NCBI GenBank assembly: GCA_910589635.1
Contig: CAJUTD010000038.1
Coordinates: 1-11,356, forward strand
Direction of reading: 5' to 3'
Source: an uncultured Lachnospiraceae bacterium
Lineage (GTDB): Bacteria > Bacillota > Clostridia > Lachnospirales > Lachnospiraceae
DNA length: 11,356 nucleotides
The notes under the pieces: model-generated
The model's database searches: none
Told to the model about the DNA's origin: nothing
What the model saw: the letters and a program-made list of their open reading frames with translations, nothing else
Shown here: positions 1-6,639 of the stretch, one piece after another
Layout: every line of letters starts with the position of its first letter
Numbering within the stretch: the stretch's first letter is position 1
Made by a program: the position numbers and the translations under genes

Positions 1-101
1 TCGCCAAAAGGCATGGTGTGACCGAGGGCTGCATCAAGACGAATCTTTGCAGAAACCGCAAAAAACTATACCGAATATTGAAGCAGGAGGCGCTGGCATG
101 A
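1..101 (+). CDS. Sigma-70 family (ECF-like) sigma factor, C-terminal end only
   Basis: Only the last 32 codons are in the window, in the frame that starts at base 3 and ends with TGA at 99-101. The peptide includes GVTEGCIKTNLCRNRKKLYR, which matches the region 4 helix-turn-helix and tail of ECF-type sigma factors (the GVTEGxIKTxLxRxRKKL pattern), the part that contacts the -35 element. Its stop overlaps the ATG of the next gene in the arrangement ATGA (98-101), which suggests translational coupling. That next gene codes a DUF4179-type membrane protein, the usual partner of such sigma factors, and the same pairing recurs at 9333-11296. The family call rests on about 30 residues, so the exact sigma subgroup cannot be given. 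Confidence 0.72.
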   Translation, partial: AKRHGVTEGCIKTNLCRNRKKLYRILKQEALA

Positions 102-2086
102 AGAAAGAATTTGATTTTGCAAAGGAATTTGGGGAGATTGATGAGAAACTTGTAGAAAATGCAGGCAAGGAATGGAAAAGGCCTAAATGTTCTGTTTTTC
201 AGTTATATAGCCGCAAAATTGCCAGTGTGGCAGTGATTGCGGTTCTTTGCCTTGTTGTAGTATTATGTAATTCCAGCGTGCAGGCGTCCGTAAGGTCATT
301 TACTACCAAAATAGGTGAGGCGTTTGGATTTACCAAGGATTTGTCTTCCTATGCGGAAATCGTCAATCAGACGCAGACGGTAAATGGGATTTCGCTGACT
401 TTGAAAGAGGTCATTGTGGATGATCGGGTATTAATGGTATCTGTACATACGGATGCAAAGCAGGAGATGCTGGCGTTATGGATCAATCAGGAGAAAACAC
501 TGATTAACGGAGAGAAACATATGGTTTATGAGACCATGGAGACAGCGGGAAATGATGGAGACGTCTATGCACCGCAGCGAGATACAGTTCTGGCACAGAT
601 TTATGAAGACCAGATTCTGCCGGAAGGCGAAGTTAACGTTCATCTTGTGTTGGAAGCTGGTGAGGCAGACCTGGAAGGCGGTGAAGGAGAGGCAGAGTTT
701 GTCTATGATTTTGTGATTACGGCGGAGGAATTGAAGTCAAAGACCATCAAACAGGAATTGGAGATGGTAATCGGCGAACCGGGAGTAGAGAAAAGAAACC
801 TGACGTTAAAGGAACTGACGATGAATGATTTATACTGCCGAATGATTGTGACGGGCATTACAAGAGATGATGACTGGGCAAATTGGTATGATCTGAAACT
901 CAAGGGAACAGACAGCCTGGGAAATCCGGTTACTCTGACAGGAGGAAGTTTTATTTCAGATGATGAGATGCTTTTTGTTACAGATTTCTTTGGCGATTAT
1001 GAGGCTGGGGAAGTGATTGGCGAAGATGAGTTTCAGATGGCCGTCCCCGATAAGGATTGTGAGTATTTGGATTTACAGCTTTATGAGCGCAAGATTAATT
1101 TGGACGATACAGAAGAAGTTTCGGAGGATGTAGAAGGAGTTTCGGAGGATGTAGAAGGAGTTTTGGAGGATGCAGAAGAAGTTTCGGACGATATAGAAGA
1201 AGTATTTGCTGTGCCAAAAGCGGGAGACGCGCAGGAAAATTATGGCTGGGAACCGGTAGGGGAGCCGTTTTGCATTCCTATAAAGCGAAATTCCCTTACG
1301 CAAAATGGTAAGGAGAACAATGTTAGGGAAACAGAAACCGCCCATGCTTCGGATTCAACAGAATATATGATCTATCAAGATGTGAAGTTATACCGTAATC
1401 CGCAGCCGGATCAGGTCTGTATTAAGGTAGAGCCTTCCGGGATCAGGGAAGATATGTATTATTATTTCATTCCAGCTGGCGAGGCGCAAGAGAAATTGAA
1501 ATCTTACATGGATGGCCTGAAAGACAAGTGGCAGCAACATGAGATGCGTTGGCAAGGCAGGAAAGAAGCGGGATATCAGATATGCTACCAGGGGAAGGAA
1601 TATATGGTTTTTGAGGACGGCTGCCTATACGCGACGGATAATGATGATGAACGCGGTTTGCTGGAATCTCTGGTGCAGGAGAAAGAACTCTGTGAGTTCG
1701 TACAGCAGCTTTTAGCGGAACATCTTGCTTATGAAGCAGTAGATGTTACGCAGATAAAAGATATTGTAGCGGCAACGTTAAATGTTTGCAGTATCGGTAC
1801 TAACTGGGAAGCTTGCAGCCAAACGATAACAGACAAGGCAACTTTGGAACTGTTTGAAGACTGGTTCCAAAATGCAACGTATATTTTCGGCGGCGCCGAC
1901 TGCGGCAATAACAATTCTTGTCTGGAATTAACGCTTGCCAATGGAGAAATCATAAAATTATCTCTTGCGACAGATAGCTGCCCTAATTTTGGCGTCAATG
2001 GCGTTTATTATGAATACAGGACCGAACCGTATGCGGATAATTCAAAGTTTTGGGAATGTTTTGACGAGATACCTTGGGATTTATAA
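98..2086 (+). CDS. DUF4179-type membrane protein, probable anti-sigma/sensor with extended C-terminus
   Basis: The protein has 662 residues. I chose ATG 98 because AGGAGG (85-90) lies 7 bases upstream; a TTG start at 47 would lie inside the sigma gene and lacks a site. Residues 1-40 are charged and presumably cytoplasmic, 41-57 form one membrane segment, and the rest should be outside the cell. Residues about 60-120 (SVQASVRSFTTKIGEAFGF, then GISLTLKEVIVDDRVLMVSV) match the DUF4179 pattern found beside ECF sigma factors. A second Ig-like region (about 225-330, resembling DUF5643) follows. Residues 334-368 are five acidic seven-residue repeats of the VSEDVEG type. The last 230 residues are an extra module, with six cysteines after residue 560 and the ending FDEIPWDL. 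By context it probably holds or releases the upstream sigma factor in response to an envelope signal. That role is inferred; the C-terminal module is not recognised with confidence. Confidence 0.8.
   Translation: MKKEFDFAKEFGEIDEKLVENAGKEWKRPKCSVFQLYSRKIASVAVIAVLCLVVVLCNSSVQASVRSFTTKIGEAFGFTKDLSSYAEIVNQTQTVNGISLTLKEVIVDDRVLMVSVHTDAKQEMLALWINQEKTLINGEKHMVYETMETAGNDGDVYAPQRDTVLAQIYEDQILPEGEVNVHLVLEAGEADLEGGEGEAEFVYDFVITAEELKSKTIKQELEMVIGEPGVEKRNLTLKELTMNDLYCRMIVTGITRDDDWANWYDLKLKGTDSLGNPVTLTGGSFISDDEMLFVTDFFGDYEAGEVIGEDEFQMAVPDKDCEYLDLQLYERKINLDDTEEVSEDVEGVSEDVEGVLEDAEEVSDDIEEVFAVPKAGDAQENYGWEPVGEPFCIPIKRNSLTQNGKENNVRETETAHASDSTEYMIYQDVKLYRNPQPDQVCIKVEPSGIREDMYYYFIPAGEAQEKLKSYMDGLKDKWQQHEMRWQGRKEAGYQICYQGKEYMVFEDGCLYATDNDDERGLLESLVQEKELCEFVQQLLAEHLAYEAVDVTQIKDIVAATLNVCSIGTNWEACSQTITDKATLELFEDWFQNATYIFGGADCGNNNSCLELTLANGEIIKLSLATDSCPNFGVNGVYYEYRTEPYADNSKFWECFDEIPWDL
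1097..1201 (+). repeat. 21-bp in-frame tandem repeat, five units
   Basis: Five consecutive 21-base units code NLDDTEE, VSEDVEG, VSEDVEG, VLEDAEE and VSDDIEE. Units two and three (1118-1138 and 1139-1159) are identical at the DNA level, while the outer units have diverged. The array encodes an acidic stretch between the second extracellular domain and the C-terminal module, so it probably acts as a linker or stalk. The identical central units suggest recent duplication by slippage or unequal exchange. Confidence 0.93.
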
Positions 2087-2237
2087 TAAATATTTTGGCA
2101 GTTTTCCGATAAGTTACTTCATCTGAATAACAGGATTTAATAGTATTTCATTAATAGCTAATACTGCAGTTTGCTATATTAAAAAAGGAATGGCATTCTT
2201 AAAATGTTTCCGGTAATCCCAAACCTGTAGTTATGAA
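2087..2237. other. Non-coding stretch between gene and terminator
   Basis: About 150 AT-rich bases separate the stop codon at 2086 from the first clear terminator. I see no open frame with a ribosome binding site and no recognisable RNA motif. It is probably a long 3' untranslated region, though a small RNA released by the terminator cannot be excluded. Confidence 0.4.
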
Positions 2238-2268
2238 AGCGGTCGGTCTTTAGGATTGACTGCTTTTT
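2238..2268 (+). terminator. Intrinsic terminator after the first sigma/DUF4179 operon
   Basis: An 11-base-pair stem (2238-2248 with 2254-2264, three G-U pairs) encloses the five-base loop TTTAG and is followed by TTTT at 2265-2268. The flanking ATGAA and TTCAT can extend the pairing with a bulge. It separates the first operon from the promoter at 2429. Confidence 0.75.
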
Positions 2269-2384
2269 CATGTTCCAAATGGAGTGATTTATTTATAAAA
2301 ATAATTTATTATTTTTTGGACAAACATGATAGTTTAATCGTTATATTAGTGATTGACGCACATATGAAAATTGCTGCTGCATGG

Positions 2385-2403
2385 ATTGTACTATAAGTAT
2401 AAT
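2385..2403. promoter_or_regulatory. Imperfect 19-bp inverted repeat upstream of promoter, possible operator
   Basis: ATTGTACT (2385-2392) and AGTATAAT (2396-2403) are inverted repeats with one mismatch around the spacer ATA. The element ends 25 bases before the -35 box at 2429, a position where an activator could bind. In AT-rich DNA such a repeat may be chance, so this is only a candidate. Confidence 0.3.
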
Positions 2404-2428
2404 GAAACAAAGACAATATAGTAAAAAC

Positions 2429-2457
2429 TTGACATTGTAAAAAAATACTATTACAAT
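2429..2457 (+). promoter_or_regulatory. Strong sigma-A promoter for the secreted-protein operon
   Basis: A perfect -35 box TTGACA (2429-2434) and a near-perfect -10 box TACAAT (2452-2457) are separated by exactly 17 bases. The start codon at 2491 lies 33 bases beyond the -10 box, with AAAGGAGG at 2475-2482 as the ribosome binding site, so the leader is very short. The quality of both elements predicts strong expression of the small secreted protein. Confidence 0.85.
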
Positions 2458-2490
2458 ATTATTATAAAATCTTAAAAGGAGGTATCGTTT

Positions 2491-2883
2491 ATGAATAGGA
2501 AAAAATGGGAGTTATTTAAGAAACTGACGTGTTTGGCACTGTCATGCGTGATATGTTCACAGCTTTGCAGCGCTACGGTTTTTGCGGCGGGGAAAATTGC
2601 AACATTTAATTTGTATCATACTCCTAATGGGTCACCAGGTGAAAACTCCTTAAGTTGGAGCAAATCTGTTGTGACTACAAAATCTCCTACAGCCGTTTTG
2701 GTTGAACGCGTTGGAGGGGGTGCTATAATTAACGCGAAAACTACAAATGGAATAAATGCTGATTTCCAAGGACAAGGAAGTGCTTCTGCTTCGACTGCGA
2801 TTGGAAAAAGTGTGACTCTTTATGTTAGATATAGTAAATGTGGAACGTCGAATAGCAGCCCTAGAGGAAATTATTCTTATTAG
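2491..2883 (+). CDS. Small secreted protein of unknown function, bacteriocin-like or signal candidate
   Basis: The protein has 130 residues, starting at ATG 2491 with AAAGGAGG 8 bases upstream. Residues 1-33 are a typical Sec signal peptide: basic start MNRKKWELFKK, a hydrophobic core, and a likely cut after TVFA, leaving a mature protein of about 97 residues. The mature part is rich in Ser, Thr, Gly and Asn, holds a single cysteine, and alternates polar and hydrophobic residues (PTAVLVERVGG, KSVTLYVRYS), suggesting a small beta-sheet fold. I do not recognise the family; the pattern faintly resembles DUF2712 or lactococcin-972-like exported proteins, which also sit beside ABC transporter genes, but this is a weak impression. 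No terminator separates it from the downstream lipoprotein and ABC genes, so it probably shares their transcript. It could be a toxin, a signal or an envelope protein. Confidence 0.75.
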   Translation: MNRKKWELFKKLTCLALSCVICSQLCSATVFAAGKIATFNLYHTPNGSPGENSLSWSKSVVTTKSPTAVLVERVGGGAIINAKTTNGINADFQGQGSASASTAIGKSVTLYVRYSKCGTSNSSPRGNYSY

Positions 2884-2984
2884 CAATTTTAATGGGAGTT
2901 CATTTGTTGAATCATATATTCGGCTTTTAAACGTAAAATGGGAGTTGGATGTCTTCTATAGAGCCTGTGGAATGGAGAAATGAA

Positions 2985-4163
2985 ATGAAAGCGAAAAAGA
3001 TAACAATATCTTTCCTGGCGTTTTGTCTGGCCTCGCTCTGCTGTGGATGCCAGGAAACGCCGCAAGAGGTACGGGAACGGATGAATAGTTACGGGGAAAA
3101 TAAGCAGATGGCATCACAGGAACGGACTTATTGTACCGTTGCCGAATTAAAAGAAGCGAAACTGCCGGACGCCGATATGGGCCTTGATAACATTATTCTG
3201 CCTCAGGGCGTTGATTTTTCGGAGATTGAAAACATCGCAATCCTCAGTCTGTCATTTGAAGAAAATTATACCGAAAATAAGGACGAAGCCATAGATTTAT
3301 TTGAGATAGATAAACATTCCCTGACAAGCGATACGTTTGATGAAGAACGGAATATGGGCAGGACTGTCATATATGACAGTCCCGCCCATGAAAAGTATCT
3401 TGCGGTAGAAGATAATGGTTTTGTATCATTTATCAGCGGACTGACTTATGATTACATCAACGGTAAAGCGCATTATGGATCTACTCTGGAAAAGTATGAT
3501 TTACAAGCAGAGGATATTTCCGGCAGGAAAGTGGAGCTTGCGGATGGAGAAGCGGATATTGCAAAAGTCCGGGAGTCGGCGGAAAAATGGCTCAATGAAA
3601 AAATGCCTATGAAAGGCTGTGAATATCATATTTCTGATGCTTATGTGCGAGAATTGGACAGTACAGGAGAGAAAAAGAAGCAGCTTTCTTTCTATGCTGA
3701 AGTGCTCTGCGGAGGGATGCGGTTTAACAGTTATGCGTCCAAGGAACCTGCGGATAATGCGCAAGTGGATTTTTATATGCATGGGATTCAGCTCAACTAT
3801 GATGGGAGCGGGCAAATGTCTTTCTTTTCCAACGGTGTGGGAAAGATTAATGTTGATTCCCGTCAAGAGATAAAAGAGGTTATAGATTTGAGAAGCGCCA
3901 TTCAGTTGATGAATGAAGAAATGTCGGGATTTAGCGAGCTGAAAATTACGAAAATTTTGCCCATGTATGTATTATATCCCCAATACAAAACAGACGAAGA
4001 GCTGTATTCTGTGCCGGGACAGAAAATAGAAGGCAGGCCGGTTTATGCATTCCTAATAGCGGAAGGAACGGATGATACCGAATTTGGCATCAATAAAAGC
4101 AATGCGTACAAGGTCATTTTTGTGGATATGGTAACCGGCGAGGTTACTACAAACATTGGGTGA
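2985..4163 (+). CDS. Probable lipoprotein of unknown function, first gene of the ABC block
   Basis: The protein has 392 residues. I prefer ATG 2985 (GGAG seven bases upstream) over the in-frame ATG 2949 because it puts the basic residues MKAKKI directly before the hydrophobic core ending LASLCCGC. Cys22, preceded by Gly, is the likely lipid anchor; position -3 is Cys rather than the usual Leu, so the lipobox is not canonical. The mature protein is soluble and mixed alpha/beta. Its C-terminal part (VYAFLIAEG, then YKVIFVDMVTGEVTT) resembles PepSY/YycI-like folds, but I cannot assign a family. TGA at 4161-4163 lies six bases before the ATG of the next membrane protein. Operon position suggests an outside-facing partner of the ABC transporter, for example a lipoprotein that intercepts a peptide as LanI immunity proteins do. 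That role is inference only. Confidence 0.78.
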   Translation: MKAKKITISFLAFCLASLCCGCQETPQEVRERMNSYGENKQMASQERTYCTVAELKEAKLPDADMGLDNIILPQGVDFSEIENIAILSLSFEENYTENKDEAIDLFEIDKHSLTSDTFDEERNMGRTVIYDSPAHEKYLAVEDNGFVSFISGLTYDYINGKAHYGSTLEKYDLQAEDISGRKVELADGEADIAKVRESAEKWLNEKMPMKGCEYHISDAYVRELDSTGEKKKQLSFYAEVLCGGMRFNSYASKEPADNAQVDFYMHGIQLNYDGSGQMSFFSNGVGKINVDSRQEIKEVIDLRSAIQLMNEEMSGFSELKITKILPMYVLYPQYKTDEELYSVPGQKIEGRPVYAFLIAEGTDDTEFGINKSNAYKVIFVDMVTGEVTTNIG

Positions 4164-4169
4164 GTGTTT

Positions 4170-4808
4170 ATGGGAATATTATTTAGGAGAAAAAAGATAT
4201 ATTATCTGCTCTGTGTCTTGGCAGTGCTTCTTATCTGCCTTTCGGGCGATATGGTTATTGTCAACGATAAGGTTTATTCTGTCTTTCGGGTTATTTGGGA
4301 GTCCCCAAAAGAAGCAGCCCATATATGCGACATAAAAAGAGCTTTTGACTCAGGAGTATCAGGTTGGCTTTCTTTATTGCTGCCGGTGGCTGCCCTTCCT
4401 TTTGCATCTTGTCTTTCTGATGAACGCAGGAGCGGCTTTTATCTGTTTGAGAAAGGGAGACAGAGTCCGTTTTGCTACTTTCGCGCAAAGATTTGCTATG
4501 CTTTTGCCGGCAATGCCACTATCCTTCTTGGGGGATTGGGAATATATATTTTAGTAATTGCTAGTTTATTTCCCCTCAATCCCAGTTATGGGGAAATGGA
4601 GGTGGTTGGCGCCGTGGGCGTGACAGTTTCGGGACTGTGCGTGCATATAGTATCGAAAGTTGTTTATTTGCTAATTTATGGCATGGTATTGTCAATGTTT
4701 ACGGGGGCGTTTATTTATCTGTATAATGATCTATGTGTTGATTTTTGCCTTGTGTTCCTGATAAATTATTTGTTCCGTAGATATTTTATGGGAGGATTCG
4801 GCCTATGA
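4170..4808 (+). CDS. Integral membrane protein, probable ABC-2-like permease subunit
   Basis: The protein has 212 residues, starting at ATG 4170, where GGGTGAG overlapping the previous stop can serve as the ribosome binding site; GTG 4164 is too close to it. I see about five membrane segments near residues 9-27, 66-82, 113-135, 160-184 and 188-203. The stretch LPFASCLSDERRSGFYLFEK followed by a conserved-looking Arg and Tyr is typical of the first cytoplasmic loop of ABC-2-type permeases in Clostridia. Its stop overlaps the next ATG (ATGA, 4805-4808), so the two permease genes are coupled. The likely job is to form, with its neighbour, the membrane channel driven by the ATPase at 5671. The substrate is unknown; peptide antibiotics are the usual substrates of this kind of cassette. 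Confidence 0.72.
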   Translation: MGILFRRKKIYYLLCVLAVLLICLSGDMVIVNDKVYSVFRVIWESPKEAAHICDIKRAFDSGVSGWLSLLLPVAALPFASCLSDERRSGFYLFEKGRQSPFCYFRAKICYAFAGNATILLGGLGIYILVIASLFPLNPSYGEMEVVGAVGVTVSGLCVHIVSKVVYLLIYGMVLSMFTGAFIYLYNDLCVDFCLVFLINYLFRRYFMGGFGL

Positions 4809-5674
4809 ATCTGGGAATAGAAAGTATATTTTTGGTCGCTAGGAGTGAATATGTGAAATGGCTGGGAAATCCCAGGTTTTTGCTGGTAATTGCAGCTTCC
4901 GTGCCGGTGCATGAATTGATCGTGCGTCCGATGGCAAGTGCGGCGGGTGAAATGGGGCAGCCGTTGAATATGTTGGAGACGAGTATCGCCGTGGCAAATT
5001 CAGGATTTGCGCTGCTTTTGTTTCCGCTCATATACCTTGTGCTCATTGCGCCGTTTCCGACAGCGGATGAAAACATGCTGTATTATATCGCACGCATGGG
5101 GAGAAGGAATTGGATTCTGGGAGAAATACTTTTCCAGTTCCTGTCTGTGATATCTTATTGTATACTTATAATTGGAGTGACGGTTGTTCAGACTGTGAAT
5201 ATTTCATTTCTTGACAATGGATGGAGCATTCCGGTTATGGATTACGATAAGATGGGCAGTATGACGGGAATCCATATGGGCGCTTTCATACCGCCAAACT
5301 TATTCTTTCAGATGCCGCCCTATAAAGCGCTCTTCTTGTCCTATCTGCTGTTGGCGCTATTTTTATTTTTGTGCGCTATGATTTTCCTGCTGGGATGCCT
5401 ATATGGAAAGAAACAATTGTTTCTTGTGATTATCGTTTCACAGATTGTCTTGGGTTGTGGGTTGTTTGTCACCAAAAGCGCGTTTATGTGGACGCTTCCT
5501 TTTAGCCATTCAGTGTTGAGTATCCATTACCAGAAGTATTTTCGGAAATACGTGTTTTCCCCATGGCTGTCCTTATTGCTATTCTGTATGATATTGCTGG
5601 TTGTTGGGGGAATCGTATATCGCAAGGTTCAAAGAGTAAACATTGATATGATAGGAGGAGACGTAAGAGAATGA
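4805..5674 (+). CDS. Integral membrane protein, second ABC-2-like permease subunit
   Basis: The protein has 289 residues, with GGAGG (4791-4795) 9 bases before ATG 4805. Hydrophobic segments lie near residues 25-40, 67-84, 108-130, 176-199, 204-222 and 253-272, giving about six membrane crossings. A long loop at 131-175 (including GSMTGIHMGAFIPPNLFF) lies between segments three and four. It overlaps the previous gene by four bases and the following ATPase gene by four bases (ATGA, 5671-5674), strong evidence that all three make one complex. It does not look like a copy of its 212-residue neighbour, so the transporter would have two different permeases, as LanEG-type immunity transporters do. 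The end KVQRVNIDMIGG is cytoplasmic. Family assignment is by topology and context, not by a clear motif. Confidence 0.74.
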   Translation: MNLGIESIFLVARSEYVKWLGNPRFLLVIAASVPVHELIVRPMASAAGEMGQPLNMLETSIAVANSGFALLLFPLIYLVLIAPFPTADENMLYYIARMGRRNWILGEILFQFLSVISYCILIIGVTVVQTVNISFLDNGWSIPVMDYDKMGSMTGIHMGAFIPPNLFFQMPPYKALFLSYLLLALFLFLCAMIFLLGCLYGKKQLFLVIIVSQIVLGCGLFVTKSAFMWTLPFSHSVLSIHYQKYFRKYVFSPWLSLLLFCMILLVVGGIVYRKVQRVNIDMIGGDVRE

Positions 5675-6297
5675 TTTGCGTAAAAGACGTGTCGCTTACC
5701 ATAAATAAACACCGGATTCTTGAGGATGTATCCATGGAAGCGGAAAGTGGCGAGGCTGTGGGCATTATAGGTGGTAACGGCTCCGGGAAAACGATGCTCA
5801 TGAAATGTATCTGTGGATTTAACCGTATGTTTACGGGGGAGATAGAAGTGTTGGGGCAGCGGATAGGACAAGATACAGAGTTTCCCAAGAGCACAGGATT
5901 CATCATTGAAATCCCGGGATTTCTGCCTTATTTGAGCGGGTATGAGAACTTAAAACTCTTGGCCGGCATACGCAGGGAAATTGGCAGGGAAGAGATTTGC
6001 GACTATATGGAACTGGTTGGCCTGGAGCCGGAGGACAGGAAGAAAGTGCGCAAATATTCCCTCGGCATGAGGCAGCGTCTGGGGCTTGCGCAGGCGTTGA
6101 TGGAAAATCCCCAGGTGTTGATATTGGACGAGCCATTGAATGGGCTGGACAAATATATGGCGGAGAAGATGCGGGCCATCCTCAAGGAAGAGAAGGATAA
6201 AGGTAAGACAATTTTGCTGGCCTCACATAATGAGAAAGATATCGAGTATATCTGTGACCGCACATATGAGATAGATAATGGAAGAATCGTGCAGTGA
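5671..6297 (+). CDS. ABC transporter ATPase, BcrA/LanF-like, with E-loop
   Basis: The protein has 208 residues and is a complete nucleotide-binding domain: Walker A GGNGSGKT (34-41), signature YSLGMRQR (129-136), Walker B VLILDEP (149-155), D-loop NGLD (157-160) and switch His186. The signature is of the YSLGM type rather than LSGGQ, usual for the BcrA/drug and lantibiotic subfamily. The Q-loop position is Glu80 within GFIIEIPGFLPYLSGYENL; this Glu is the E-loop described for lantibiotic immunity ATPases such as NukF. It should drive export or removal of a compound, probably a membrane-active peptide, through the two permeases encoded just upstream. AGGAGG lies 12 bases before the ATG, rather far, so translation may depend on the four-base overlap with the permease gene. 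No terminator is seen right after it. Confidence 0.93.
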   Translation: MICVKDVSLTINKHRILEDVSMEAESGEAVGIIGGNGSGKTMLMKCICGFNRMFTGEIEVLGQRIGQDTEFPKSTGFIIEIPGFLPYLSGYENLKLLAGIRREIGREEICDYMELVGLEPEDRKKVRKYSLGMRQRLGLAQALMENPQVLILDEPLNGLDKYMAEKMRAILKEEKDKGKTILLASHNEKDIEYICDRTYEIDNGRIVQ

Positions 6298-6326
6298 GTG
6301 CAAAGTATAAAACATTGGCGAAGGAC

Positions 6327-6355
6327 TTTACACTTTTTAAAGGATTGGTTATAAT
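6327..6355 (+). promoter_or_regulatory. Sigma-A promoter for the 60-residue protein gene
   Basis: TTTACA (6327-6332) and a perfect TATAAT (6350-6355) are 17 bases apart, 49 bases before ATG 6405. This also argues against the longer reading frame starting at GTG 6294, since that frame would run through the promoter. Confidence 0.72.
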
Positions 6356-6404
6356 GAAATTATTATTACCGATGGCAGACTATACTTTGGAGGATGGTGA
6401 TTGC

Positions 6405-6587
6405 ATGACTGAAAAAGAAATGTTAAAAATATCAGTGGAAGAGTTCTCAAGAATACAAAGGTTTATGTCGTTAGCAGATAAAGACTCAGAAGTGTATCAA
6501 GCGCTCAAGGAACGATACTTGGACTTAAAAGTAATACTTACGGCCTCAGGCATAAATCTTACCGATATTGACAGAATAAAAGAATAG
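6405..6587 (+). CDS. Small conserved-looking helical protein of unknown function
   Basis: The protein has 60 residues (MTEKEMLKISVEEF... to ...TDIDRIKE), starting at ATG 6405 with GGAGG and GGTGA just upstream. It is highly charged, has no cysteine and no membrane segment, and is predicted mostly helical, with a middle part YQALKERYLDLKVIL and an end GINLTDIDRIKE. I recall sequences like this as short hypothetical proteins in Clostridia genomes, sometimes near mobile elements, but cannot name a family. It stands alone between a promoter at 6327-6355 and a strong terminator at 6595-6638, and base composition is more AT-rich than in the flanking ABC genes. A small cytoplasmic regulator or a mobile-element remnant are both possible. 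A GTG at 6294 would add 37 residues but has no site and is rejected. Confidence 0.68.
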   Translation: MTEKEMLKISVEEFSRIQRFMSLADKDSEVYQALKERYLDLKVILTASGINLTDIDRIKE

Positions 6588-6594
6588 CAGTTAG

Positions 6595-6638
6595 CTGCCG
6601 TTTCATCATCGAAGCCAGGTGATGGGACGGCAGTTTTT
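6595..6638 (+). terminator. Strong intrinsic terminator after the 60-residue gene
   Basis: A 14-base-pair stem (6595-6608 with 6620-6633, with two G-U pairs), starting CTGCCGT and closing ACGGCAG, encloses an 11-base loop and is followed by TTTTT (6634-6638). The T-run sits just before the -35 box of the next promoter (6640), so the two transcription units are insulated with no wasted space. Confidence 0.92.
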
Positions 6639-6639
6639 C

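Noticed and set aside
1073..1345. Minus-strand frame of 90 codons with repeated Phe-Tyr-Ile-Leu-Arg-Asn segments
   Set aside because: It is the mirror of the 21-bp tandem repeat in the DUF4179 gene, has no ribosome binding site, and lies fully inside a well supported gene.
2298..2318. AT-rich palindrome-like stretch near 2300
   Set aside because: Low-complexity A/T sequence gives such symmetry by chance; there is no GC stem to support a terminator.
2403..2408. TGAAAC upstream of the secreted-protein gene as an ECF -35 element
   Set aside because: No CGTA/GTATC-like -10 follows at 15-17 bases, and a clear sigma-A promoter lies just downstream.
5502..5906. Minus-strand frame of 134 codons across the permease/ATPase junction
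   Set aside because: It lies opposite two confident overlapping genes, has no family motif and no ribosome binding site.
6294..6404. Upstream extension of the 60-residue protein from GTG 6294, overlapping the ATPase stop
   Set aside because: The extension runs through a good promoter (6327-6355), lacks a ribosome binding site, and the added residues look unlike protein-coding sequence.
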